Positions 24,836-33,870 of a stretch of DNA of 64,000 bases are shown one piece after another. Every line of letters starts with the position of its first letter. Position 1 is the stretch's first letter. Position numbers and translations under genes: made by a program. This stretch comes from Cephalopachus bancanus (taxonomy: Eukaryota > Chordata > Mammalia > Primates > Tarsiidae). The notes below the pieces were generated by a model, which did no database searches, had not been told where the DNA came from, and saw only the letters and a program-made list of their open reading frames with translations. The DNA is taken from NCBI GenBank assembly GCA_027257055.1, contig JAPVLO010000133.1:5828001-5892000 (forward strand), written 5' to 3'.

Positions 24836-24975
24836 GGCCAGGCACAGTGGCTCACACCTGTAATCCCAACACTTTGGGAGGCTGAGGCGAGAGGATTGCT
24901 TGGACCCAGGAGTTTAAGACCAGTCTGGGCAACATAGCAAGACCTCGTCTCTAATTTAAAAAGAAAAAGAAAACA
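24836..24975 (+). mobile_element. Left-monomer Alu (FLAM-like)
   Basis: A single left arm, 'ggccaggcacagtggctcacacctgtaatcccaacac ... agacctcgtctcta', followed directly by an A-rich tail. Consistent with an old free left monomer or a truncated Alu-J. Confidence 0.8.
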
Positions 24976-25099
24976 AAGTGACAAAAGGCAGATTAATAAG
25001 AGAAAACATACAAATTTATTTTAGTTTGCACAATGCAGAGGAATCACAGGAGACTGATTACCCAATAACCCAATGGAGTACAGATGCTCATATATCCCT

Positions 25100-25258
25100 T
25101 TTTTTTTTTTTTGAGTTGAAGTCTCACTCTGTCGCCCAGACTGGAGTGTAGTGGCCGCTCCCGGCCACTGCAGCCTCAACCTGCTGGGCTCCGGCGATCC
25201 TTCCGCCTCAGCCTTCCGAGTAGCTGGAATTACAGGCATGCGCTACAATGCCCAGCTG
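25100..25258 (-). mobile_element. SINE right arm, first of three in a row
   Basis: Antisense right arm from the poly-T to 'gcgctacaatgcccagctga', where the next SINE's poly-T begins. Its left arm is missing. Confidence 0.9.
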
Positions 25259-25549
25259 ATTTTTTTTTTTTTTTTGAGTTGGAGTCTCACTCTGTTGCCC
25301 AGACTGGAGTGCAGTGGCCGCTCCCAGCCACCGCAGCCTCGACCTGCTGGGCTCCGGCGATCCATCCGCCTCAGCCTTCCAAGTAGCCGGAATTACAGGC
25401 ATGCACTACCACGCCTGGCTGATTTTTTGATTTATCGTAGAGATGAGGTCTCGCTGCCCAGGCGGGTCTTGAACCCGCAGGCTCAGGCAATCCATTCACC
25501 TCAGCCTCCCAAAGGCGCGGGATTACAGGCTGAGCCACCGAGCCCGGCT
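25259..25549 (-). mobile_element. Dimeric Alu-type SINE, second of three in a row
   Basis: Antisense complete young-subfamily copy joined directly to its neighbours on both sides. Confidence 0.92.
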
Positions 25550-25550
25550 C

Positions 25551-25824
25551 CTTTTTTTTTTCTTTCTTTCTTTAAGTTGGAGTCTCACTCTGTCGCCCAG
25601 ACTGGAGTACAGTGGCCGCTCCCGGCCACCGCAGCCTCGACCTGCTGGGCTCCAGCGATCCTTCCGCCTCAGCCTTCCAAGTAGCCAGAATTACAGGCAT
25701 TTTTTGATTATTGTAGAGATGAGGTCTCGCCGCCCAGGTGGGTCTCGAACCCACGGGCTCAGGCAATCCACTCCCCTCAGCCTCCCAAAGGCGCAGGATT
25801 ACAGGCTGAGCCACCAAGCCCGGC
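25551..25824 (-). mobile_element. Dimeric Alu-type SINE, third of three in a row
   Basis: Antisense copy with a short deletion in the linker (after 'ttacaggcat') and a (CTTT)n-type tail. Confidence 0.9.
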
Positions 25825-26229
25825 TTACGTGTGGTATTTAATATTCAGTCTTTTCCTCTGTGATATAAGTTTTGATCTTCTCTGGTTAATGAAATCCCAG
25901 GGAAGAAATCAAAGGCAATTATGTTGTTCTTTAGGGCCCAGTTTCTAGGTAGAACGGCTATATCCTGTGCTTTGGGAGAGACAGCAAGGTGGGATGGAGG
26001 AGGTGGTGAGAGAGCGACCTCATTTCCAAGTCCTTTCTATTTCAAAGCATTTGGCATGCCAAGCATCATGTTGAGGGTGATATTTGGCATTCCCACAAAG
26101 GAGAGCATGAGATGGTCTAATAGGTATAAAAGGAAATCAGAAGAAAAGGAGAGATGATGGCTGAAGATGTTGTAGAACTATAAAAGCTATAGATCCAGGG
26201 TTCAAGAAGTATGACAGTGCAAGTGTGGG

Positions 26230-26536
26230 ACAAATAACATTAATCCAAACCATACATGTGCTGAACACCAGAGCTAGAGAGAGCTTTCAAGTGGCCAGAG
26301 AAAAAGTAGATTTGCCCTCAAAGGGACAACTAACGAATTGACAGCAAGCCTGTGATCGAGGAACTGACAGCAAGCCTAAGAGCAGGGCCCTGGAAGCCGG
26401 AGGACAGCAAGGTGGTGTCTTCAGTGTGGAGAGGAAAAAGCCTTCCAACATAGAATTCTATACCCTATAAAAACATCTTTAAGGAATAGGGGTGAAGACC
26501 TATTTTAGACTAACAACACTCAGAAAGCCTATCACT
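26230..26536 (+). mobile_element. Old L1 (L1M-type) fragment
   Basis: 'ccttccaacatagaattctataccctataaaaacatc' and 'gaagacctattttagactaacaacactcagaaagcc' are recognisable old L1 ORF2 landmarks. Sequence after the younger L1/SINE insertions (27376-27560) may continue it. Confidence 0.65.
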
Positions 26537-26547
26537 AGTAGAATTTC

Positions 26548-26915
26548 TTTTTTTTTTCCTTTTAATTTCAGAAGTGGGGGTACAAGTGCTTGATTGTTAC
26601 GTGGACATATTATATAGTGGTGGTGTGGTTTTGGAGGAAAGGGCATGCTCATTCCCTCTTAGTGGGATTATAAACTAGTTCAACCTCTATGGAATACAGT
26701 AGGAGATTTCTCAAAAAAACTAAAAATTGAATTGCTATTCAACCCAGCAATTCCACTGCTAGGGATCTACCCAAAGGAAAAGAAATCATGATATAAGAAT
26801 GATATTTGTACCCATATGTTATTGTAGCACTATTCATGGTAGCAAAATCATGGAACCAACCTAAGTGTCCACCAGCAATTGACTGGATAAAGAAAATGTG
26901 GTATGTGTATACACA

Positions 26916-26950
<35 letters not shown>

Positions 26951-27048
26951 CATGGAATACTATACAGTCATAAAGAAGATTGAAATCATGTTCTTTGCAG
27001 CAACATGGATGGAGCTGGAGATCATCATCCTCTGTGAACTAACTCAGA
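26548..27048 (-). mobile_element. L1 3' end with 5' inversion (twin priming)
   Basis: The left part (poly-T, 'cagaagtgggggtacaagtgcttgattgttacgtgg') is antisense L1 3' UTR. The rest (26640-27048) is sense ORF2 3' sequence ('actggataaagaaaatgtggtatgtgtat', 'catggaatactatacagtcataaag'). On the - strand this is a 5'-inverted L1. The flanks tagtagaattt (26537-26547) and tagtagaatct (27051-27061) form a target duplication. Confidence 0.75.
26909..26950. repeat. (CA)n microsatellite within L1
   Basis: An alternating CA tract with a short CGCG interruption sits exactly where L1 carries 'acatatacaccatgg', so it grew from the L1 sequence. Z-DNA-prone. Confidence 0.9.
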
Positions 27049-27062
27049 AATAGTAGAATCTT

Positions 27063-27361
27063 TTTTTTTTTTTTTTTTTTTTTGAGCTGGAGTCTCACTC
27101 TGTCACCCAGACTGAAATGCAATGGCATGCTCCTGGCCACCGCAGCCTCGACCTGCTGGGCTCCGAAATCCTTCTGCCTCAGCCTTCCAAGTAGCTGTAA
27201 CTACAGGCATGCGATACTATGCCCGACTAATTTTTTGATTTATTGTAGAGATGAGGGCTTGCCAAGTTGCCCAGGCGGTTCTCGAACCCGCAGGCTCAGG
27301 CAATCCACTCACCTCAGCCTCCCAAAGCACGGGATTACAGGCTGAGCCACCGAGCCTGACC
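27063..27361 (-). mobile_element. Dimeric Alu-type SINE at the L1 target duplication
   Basis: Antisense, with target duplication aatagtagaatctt at 27049-27062 and 27362-27375. That site overlaps the L1's own target duplication. Confidence 0.93.
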
Positions 27362-28843
27362 AATAGTAGAATCTTAATAGAGGAAATTAGAATGTACTTC
27401 AGGTAGAAGAAAATTGAGCCCAGGTGGAGCTAGAGCAGGACTGAGATAAAAGAGAGTGGTATATGTTTAGTCTAAGTCCCACTGCCCTAATATAAATATA
27501 CCATGGCAATTAGAGGTACTTAATGTTGTTGTTAAAGATAGAATTAAGATGACAGTGATAGAATGGGGTTGCTTTTAATTTAGTCCGAAGCACAATGTGT
27601 TGTACAGGAGGAAGATAAAGAAAACAAAGACTGATAATCCAGTGTGCATATTAAAATTCCCAGAGCAAACACTTCGACTGGAAGTGATCTTGCAACTTCC
27701 AGGCAGGTAATGGGGAAGGGTGGGGACGTGGAGGAAGAAGGCAAGAAAGGAAAGAAGAATATGGAAAAGGAGAGACACATTTTACAGGTTAGTTTGTGAA
27801 GGTGACATGACTAGCAGCTTGGGTACTGAAACTCCATGTGATAAACTCTGCCACATCCGGGGTTTCCAGCCCAAGTGACAAGCGTTGTTGATGCCAGAGC
27901 AAGATACGGTAGAAAAATGGACAACTGGAACTGACCCAAGAGTGACATTTCCTACAAAAACCCAAACTCCCTGCAGTGTTTTCTTAGAATTACAGTGAAA
28001 TTGAGGAAAAACTGATGACCTAAACGAAACCAAATAATAGCCATTCATATTTTATACTCAAACTGAAGTCACTTCGATTGTCACTGATACCAAGTCTTCA
28101 GGTGTTGGCTGGCTTACCTGGTTTTAACACCAGTGACACAGTCACATAGCAGGTCTTGGCACCAGTGGTGTTTCTTAGCAAGATGCTGAAATTTGCCCTG
28201 TTCCCCGGGCACATGGGGTCTCGCCTGACTCTCACCCCTGACTGGGCAGCAGAGGTGCAGCTGTGCCATGTATCGAAGGGTTAACTCACTTGGAGGAAGC
28301 CTGGAGGAACACTGAGGGATCAAGACATGACATGCAACCATTGTTTGTAGCTCAGGATCAAAATATACAATTAGACATGCCAAATAAATTCTCAACTTGT
28401 GAAGTCGGAAAGAGGCTGGGTGGCTCTGACGACAGGTGCCAGGAGCCTTGAATAGCCTCTCAGACAGGTGCAGCGCTGTGTCTCGGTGCTGCATGGTCCC
28501 AGTCTGGCATTCCTGTGCTAGACAATGTGCATTCACGGCTGGAGTCTCTGCTAAGCCTCCGACTCCCAGACCTGCTGGCTCCTGGTGCCCGCCCGACACA
28601 GAGGTGCCTTTGTGAGTGTAATTACCTCTCCCTGTATTAGAAGTCCCCTGTTTAGAGCTGTGTTTGCAGGTACAACCAGAACACGCAGGAATTAGCATGC
28701 AAAAGGCCCACCCTGGCCCTCACTTCCTTATCAGCACCTTCTGTCAGGGCTGGCTTTTCCTTCTTTGGGCTGATTGGGCAGGTGTGATACTATCCAAGAG
28801 GAGAGGCTTTAGAAGAAGACTTTAGAGACAGCTCTGGTTATGG

Positions 28844-29100
28844 ATGAGAGAGAGAAATAGTGAGAGAGAGACAAAGACAGGAAGAGACAGGGGTGGGGAG
28901 AGAGAGAGAGGAAAGGAGGAAGAACTAGTGAGACACAGAGAGCGAAAGAGACAGAGAAAGAGGCAGAGAAAGACACAGAGAGAAACAAGGGAGGAAGAGA
29001 AAGAGGCAGAGGAAGAGAGACAGAGATAGACAGAGAGGGAGATAGGGAAGAGAGAGAGAGAGAGAGAGAGAAGACAGAGAGAGAGAGAGAGAGAGAGAGA
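28844..29100. repeat. Purine-rich (GA)n low-complexity tract
   Basis: About 250 bp of almost pure purine on the + strand, built of GA, GACA and GAAA units. The long serine/leucine-rich and arginine/glutamate-rich open frames across it are artefacts of composition. Confidence 0.93.
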
Positions 29101-29310
29101 GCCTGTTGTGTTATATCTCTAGGCAATTTTATGCCAGAGAGAGCTGGCAGAGTAAACTTGAGGGGATGATTCCAGCAACCTGAGAACTGATTAAAGCTTC
29201 CTTGGGCTTTCAACACAGTGTCCACATCAAAGGCATGAGAAGCAAACCGAGTGATTCTCTTGCCGTGATGACACTGCGGTCAGTGTCTCTAAGCCTGTCC
29301 CGCCGGCCGT

Positions 29311-29390
29311 GTCAATTGTGGACTGTGAGCTTGGGGCTGAGTGAGGCCTTGTCGATTGTGGACTGTGAGCTTGGGGCTGAGTGAGGCCTA
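29311..29390. repeat. 40-bp tandem duplication
   Basis: The block starting gtc(a/g)attgtggactgtgag is present twice head to tail (29311-29350 and 29351-29390) with about two differences. Confidence 0.92.
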
Positions 29391-29593
29391 CCCCCAGAGC
29401 TTTCCTGAACTCTAAGTGGATTGATGATGGACAGATTTCAGTGTGGTGCAGAGTTGGGCGGAGCCAGAAGCAAACTCCCTGGGTCTGAATTATGATTGAG
29501 TTTGAGTTTGTAACTTGTAGTTCTACCCTGCGGGGGCTTTGTATTGTCCCCCTCTGTAAATGAGTGTGTTTTTTATTAGAAAGGAAAAACTCA

Positions 29594-29878
29594 GCTGGGC
29601 TCGGTGGCTCAGCCGGTAATCCCACGCCTTGGGAGGCTGAGGTGAGTGGATTGCCTGAGCCCGTGGGTTCGAGACCCGCCTGGGCAACTTGGCAAGACCT
29701 CATCTCTACAATAAATCAAAAATTAGCTGGGCGTGGTAGCGCACGCCTGTAGTTCCACCTACTTGGAAGACTGAGGTGGAAGGATCGCTGTACCCCAGCA
29801 GGTCGAGGCTGCGGTGGCCGGGAGCGGCCACTGCACTCCAGTCTGAGTGACAGAGTGAGACTCCAACTCAAAAAAAAA
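29594..29878 (+). mobile_element. Dimeric Alu-type SINE, near-consensus
   Basis: ctgggctcggtggctcagc ... actccaactc plus A-tail. Target duplication aaggaaaaactca on both sides. Confidence 0.94.
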
Positions 29879-30186
29879 AAGGAAAAACTCAATAATCTAC
29901 CTCTTTGGAGAATATTAATGAGTAGTAAGAGATGAGAGGATTGCATTTTGCGTGTATCCACTTCTCCCAAGAAACTGTGCTGTGTGTACAGAGGAAATTT
30001 GGGGCCAACTGGAGACTGTCTAAGGGCAGAGCTGCCAGAGAACCAGTAAATCCCCTAAAGTAGGAAAACGTGGGCATTTTCTCATAGGGCAGGAACACTG
30101 ATTTAAGTACACAGTCTTTGTGATTATTTCTTTTATAGTAGCCAAAGTCATGTTTTTGTGTTGCCAAGGCAGCAGGGACCATTTCC

Positions 30187-30580
30187 TTTTTATTTTATTT
30201 TATTTTTTTGAGTCAGGGTCTTACTCTGTTGCCCAGCCTGGAGTGCAGTGGCTCGATCACAGCTCACCGCAGTCTCAACCTCCTGGTCTCAAGCGATCCT
30301 CCCACCTCAGCCTACTGAGTAGCTGAAACTACAGGCACATGTCACCATGCCCGACTAATTTTTTTTTTTTTTTGTAGAGACAGAGACAGCAGAGCAGGAG
30401 AGAGACAGGGAAAGACAGAGAAGAAGGAGAGAGAGAGAGAGAGAGAGAGACACAGCGAGTGAGAGAGACAAGAGAGAGAGAGAGAGACAGGCTGGTCTCA
30501 AACCCCTGGGCTCAAGGGATCCTCAGACCTCAGCCTCCCAAAGTGCCAGTATTACAGGTGTGAGCCACCATGCCCAGCCT
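30187..30580 (-). mobile_element. Old Alu-J-like SINE with internal (GA)n expansion
   Basis: Antisense dimer ('gagtcagggtcttactctgttgcccagcctgg ... gtgagccaccatgcccagcc'). A purine tract of about 115 bp at 30374-30489 grew from the 'gtagagacagag' segment of the left arm. Confidence 0.88.
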
Positions 30581-31264
30581 ATCTCTCTTATTATCAAGCT
30601 ACCTGCTCAGAATGAGGGTCACTCAGAATTATAAGCTGTTACATGGACTCCAAGTCAAATAGGTTCATTTTGTAGCGCTGGAGAATAGGCGTTCACCTTG
30701 AAGTCAGGAATTTATCAAGGAATCTATCAAGGAATCTGGGAGGGAAACATGCTCACCCTTGGAACTTGGAAAACCTTTTCGGCATCCTGCTTCCCTTTTC
30801 ATCAGCAGGAGCATCAGGTCAGGTGTTGCCTCAGGCCATCTTACAAATTGGCACCTGCGTCCTATGAGGACTTAGGAGCTGGTAGGGGAGGGAGGTGGGG
30901 AACTTAATAAGGCCATGCCTTTCTCTCCAGCCTTTGCACAGTTGGCTTCCCTGGGTCAGGGCTTTGATGCCTGGGGTGCGGGAGAGGTGGGCCCTCCTGA
31001 CTCCACTCTGAGGTATTTGCTGCAGGGAAACACTGGCATGGGAGAGGCAGGGTCACAGCCTCCAGTCACCACAGGTATCCCTTATGTGTGTCCCGCAGTG
31101 GAGACTCTCCACAGGACGTCCACACTTATTGCTTTAGTCACTCCTAAAGCCCTGTCCCCCTACTCTCCTGAAGGACCTGGCCCTGGTCTTTTGGACAGGT
31201 GAGAAAGGGTCAGAGCTTGATTTGTCCAGGCGCCCATCCCTTGGCTACGCAGCCACGGGAACTC

Positions 31265-31586
31265 AGCGGTCACTAGGGCTCTGATTTTAGGGGCTTTGTG
31301 ATTTTAGGGGATCTGTGATTTTAGAGGCTCCATGATTTTAGAAGATTTGTGATTTTAGGGGCTCTGTGATCTTAAGGGACTTGTGATTTTAGGGGCTCTG
31401 CAATTTTAAGGGGCTCTGATTTTAGGGGATTTGTGATTTTAGGGGCTCTGACTTTAGGAGATTCATGATTTTAAGGAATTTGTGATTTTAGGGGCTATGC
31501 ATTTTTAAGGGGCTCTGTGATTTTACAGGATTCATTATTTTAGGGGCTCTGTGATTTTAGGGGATTCATGATTATAGGGGCTCTGT
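31265..31586. repeat. 17-bp minisatellite, first block
   Basis: About 18 imperfect copies of a 17-bp unit, GTGATTTTAGGGGCTCT, alternating with GTGATTTTAGGGGATTT. The array therefore has a 34-bp higher-order period. Each unit has a GGGG run on the + strand. Confidence 0.93.
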
Positions 31587-32019
31587 TGAGACAGAAAACA
31601 AGAGTTAATCAAGAAACCAGACCCTAAGAGCCTTATCTCAAATAAGCAGCTACCCTAACTGCCACTTCCCTAACCCCCACTTTTGCTCCTGTGAGCATAC
31701 TTTGCCACACCCCATATGGACCTATTTGCTGTAATGTTTGTTTGGAAAGTTCCCGCTCATGACCCTCAGTTTAAAATCATAATGCCACCAATGACAAAAG
31801 CCCAGGGCTGATGATGTGGCCCTAGGCCTGCTACACCCAAAAGTTTTCAATAGAGTCTGCTGAATGTATATAAAAGCAGATCAGGGCTCAGGTTTTCAGA
31901 GACTACTCCACCTGAGACTTCCAGAATAAAGATTCTTCACTTGGTCTCCGGCGCCTGTTCTGAGCGTGGCAACACTCCGTCTGCTCCTGTTCCTGGTGAG
32001 CTGGAACACTGCCGTAACC
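31587..32019 (+). mobile_element. Solo LTR (gammaretrovirus-like ERV) inside the minisatellite
   Basis: It begins TGAGACAG, carries a TATA box (tatataaaag near 31868) and a poly(A) signal (aataaag near 31925), and ends near gccgtaacc. CTGT flanks both sides (31583-31586 and 32020-32023) as a 4-bp target duplication. The last two bases are CC rather than the expected CA. No internal viral genes are present. Confidence 0.75.
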
Positions 32020-32146
32020 CTGTGATTTTAGGGACTCTGTGATTTTAGAGGATTTGCAGTTTTAGGGGCTCCATGATTTTAGGGGATTTGTGGTTTTAGT
32101 GACTCTGTGATTCTAGGGACTCTGTGATTTTAGGGGTTCTGTGATG
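32020..32146. repeat. 17-bp minisatellite, second block
   Basis: About seven more copies of the same GTGATTTTAGGG unit, continuing the array after the LTR. Confidence 0.92.
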
Positions 32147-32331
32147 GGGGCTCTTGCACCAGGCACTCTTCACTCTTTGGTGAGTGGGAATGTGCACATT
32201 GGAGGTTCCAACGTTCTCCCTGGCTGTTCTACCTCTGGAGTAGGGATGGTGGCTGACCTCAAGTGCCTTTGCTTCTTTGACTCTCCCATATCTTCCTTTT
32301 TCTCAGATGATCAGAAGCCACACCCCAACAT

Positions 32332-32628
32332 TCTTTTTTTTTTTTTTTTGAGTTGGAGTCTCACTCTATCGCCCAGACTGGAGTGCAGTGGCACGCTACC
32401 GGCCACCACAGCCTTGACCTGTTGGGCTCCGGTGATCCTTCCACCTCAGCCTTCCAAGTAGCCGGAACTACAGGCATGCGCTACCATGCCCATATAATTT
32501 TTTTTTTTATTATAGAGATGAGGTCTCACCAAGTTCCCCGGGCGGGTCTCGAACCCGCGGGCTCAGGCAATCCACTGGCCTCAGCCTCCCAAAGCGTGGG
32601 ATTACAGGCTGAGCCACTGAGCCCGGCC
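32332..32628 (-). mobile_element. Dimeric Alu-type SINE, first of a serial trio
   Basis: Antisense full copy containing ggcgggtctcgaacccgcgg. It is preceded by 'cattcttttttt' and followed by 'cattctttttttaattttt'. Confidence 0.93.
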
Positions 32629-32652
32629 ATTCTTTTTTTAATTTTTAAATTT

Positions 32653-32943
32653 TTTATTTTTATTTTTGAGTTGGAGTCTCACTCTGTCACCCAGACTGGA
32701 GTGCAGTGGCCACTCCCGGCCACTGCAGCCTCGACCTGCTGGGCTCCGGCGATCTTTCCGCCTCAGCCTTCCAAGTAGCTGGGACTACAGGAACACGCTA
32801 CCACTCCTGGCTAATTTTTGATTTATTGTAGAGATGAGGTCTCACCAAGTTGCCCAGGCAGGTCTCGAACCTGCAGGCTCAGGCAATCCACTCACCTCAG
32901 CCTCCCAATGCGTGGGATTACAGCTGAGCCACCAAGCCCAGCT
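32653..32943 (-). mobile_element. Dimeric Alu-type SINE, second of a serial trio
   Basis: Antisense full copy, again followed by 'cattctttttttt'. It differs at several positions from its two neighbours, so it is not a simple duplicate. Confidence 0.92.
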
Positions 32944-32955
32944 CATTCTTTTTTT

Positions 32956-33242
32956 TATTTTTTATTTTTGAGTTGGAGTCTCACTCGGTCGCCCAGACTG
33001 GAGTGCAGTGGCCGCTTCCAGCCACTGCAGCCTCACCTGCTGGGCTCCAGCAATCCTTCCGCCTCAGCCTTCCAAGTAGCCAGAATTACAGGCATGCGCT
33101 ACCACGCCCAGCTGATTTTTTGATTTATTGTAGAGATAAGGTCTCACTGCCCAGGTGGGTCTCGAACCCGCGGGCTCAGGCAATCCACTCACCTCAGCCT
33201 TCCAAAGGCGCAAGATTACAGGCTGAGCCACCGAGCCCAGCT
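32956..33242 (-). mobile_element. Dimeric Alu-type SINE, third of a serial trio
   Basis: Antisense full copy, followed by 'cattcttttttttaatta', where the antisense L1 3' end begins. Confidence 0.92.
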
Positions 33243-33595
33243 CATTCTTTTTTTTAATTATTATTTTAATTTTAAAGATGAGGGGTACAATTCAGGGTTA
33301 AGTACATAAGTGGTCATCATACACGTAAAGCTTGGGCCTCCCTTTGGTCCCCACTTCGCCTGGTTTGGGATCAGATACCCTTATTGATATAATGTGCCAC
33401 CCCCACCCGTAGTGTCCCTCTACTGCCTATTCCTTTCTTATAGTATTATGGTAAATGTTCAGGGTCTACTTATGAGTGAGAACATGTAGTACTCAGATCT
33501 TTGTTTTTGTGATAAATCACTGAGTATTATAGACTCTACAGTTCACTCTAGATTGGGGAAATGATTTGACCACATTGCCTGATTCCTAGTTAAAA
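33243..33595 (-). mobile_element. L1 3' end, antisense
   Basis: 'ttaaagatgaggggtacaattcag', 'gtccctctactgcctattcc' and 'tacttatgagtgagaacatgtagtactcag' are antisense L1 3' UTR landmarks. The element is heavily 5'-truncated. Confidence 0.7.
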
Positions 33596-33605
33596 AAGAA
33601 AACTG

Positions 33606-33870
33606 GCTGGGCGCAATGGCTTAGCCTATAATCCCAGCACTTTGGGAGGCCGAGGCAAGAGTATTGCCTGGGTCGGTGGGTTCAAGACCAGCCTGGGCAA
33701 CTTGGTGAGACCTCGCCTTTACAATAAATCACAAAAACTAGCCGGACGTGGTGGCGTGCATCTGTAGCTCAAACTACTCGGAAGGCTGAGGCGGAAGGAT
33801 CACTTAAGTCCAGCCACTGCACTCCAGCCTAGGCAACAAGAGTGAGACTCCAACTCAAAAAAAAAAAAAA
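33606..33870 (+). mobile_element. Alu-type SINE with right-arm deletion
   Basis: 'ggctgggcgcaatggcttagcctataatcccagc ... actccaactc' with A-tail. About 30 bp of the right arm are missing after 'cttaagtccagc'. Confidence 0.9.

Noticed and set aside
25151..25684. 177-codon open frame across three SINEs
   Set aside because: Entirely antisense Alu-type SINE sequence. The same [18 protein letters not shown] peptide recurs at every antisense copy.
26909..26950. Regulatory Z-DNA element
   Set aside because: The CA tract is simply an expansion of L1 sequence; no independent evidence of function.
28114..28698. 194-codon open frame on the - strand in intron 14
   Set aside because: No recognisable domain, no splice or promoter context, and a frame of this length is expected by chance in 64 kb at this base composition.
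31265..32146. Telomere-like repeat because of TTTTAGGGG
   Set aside because: The period is 17 bp, not 6-8, so it is a minisatellite and not an interstitial telomeric array.
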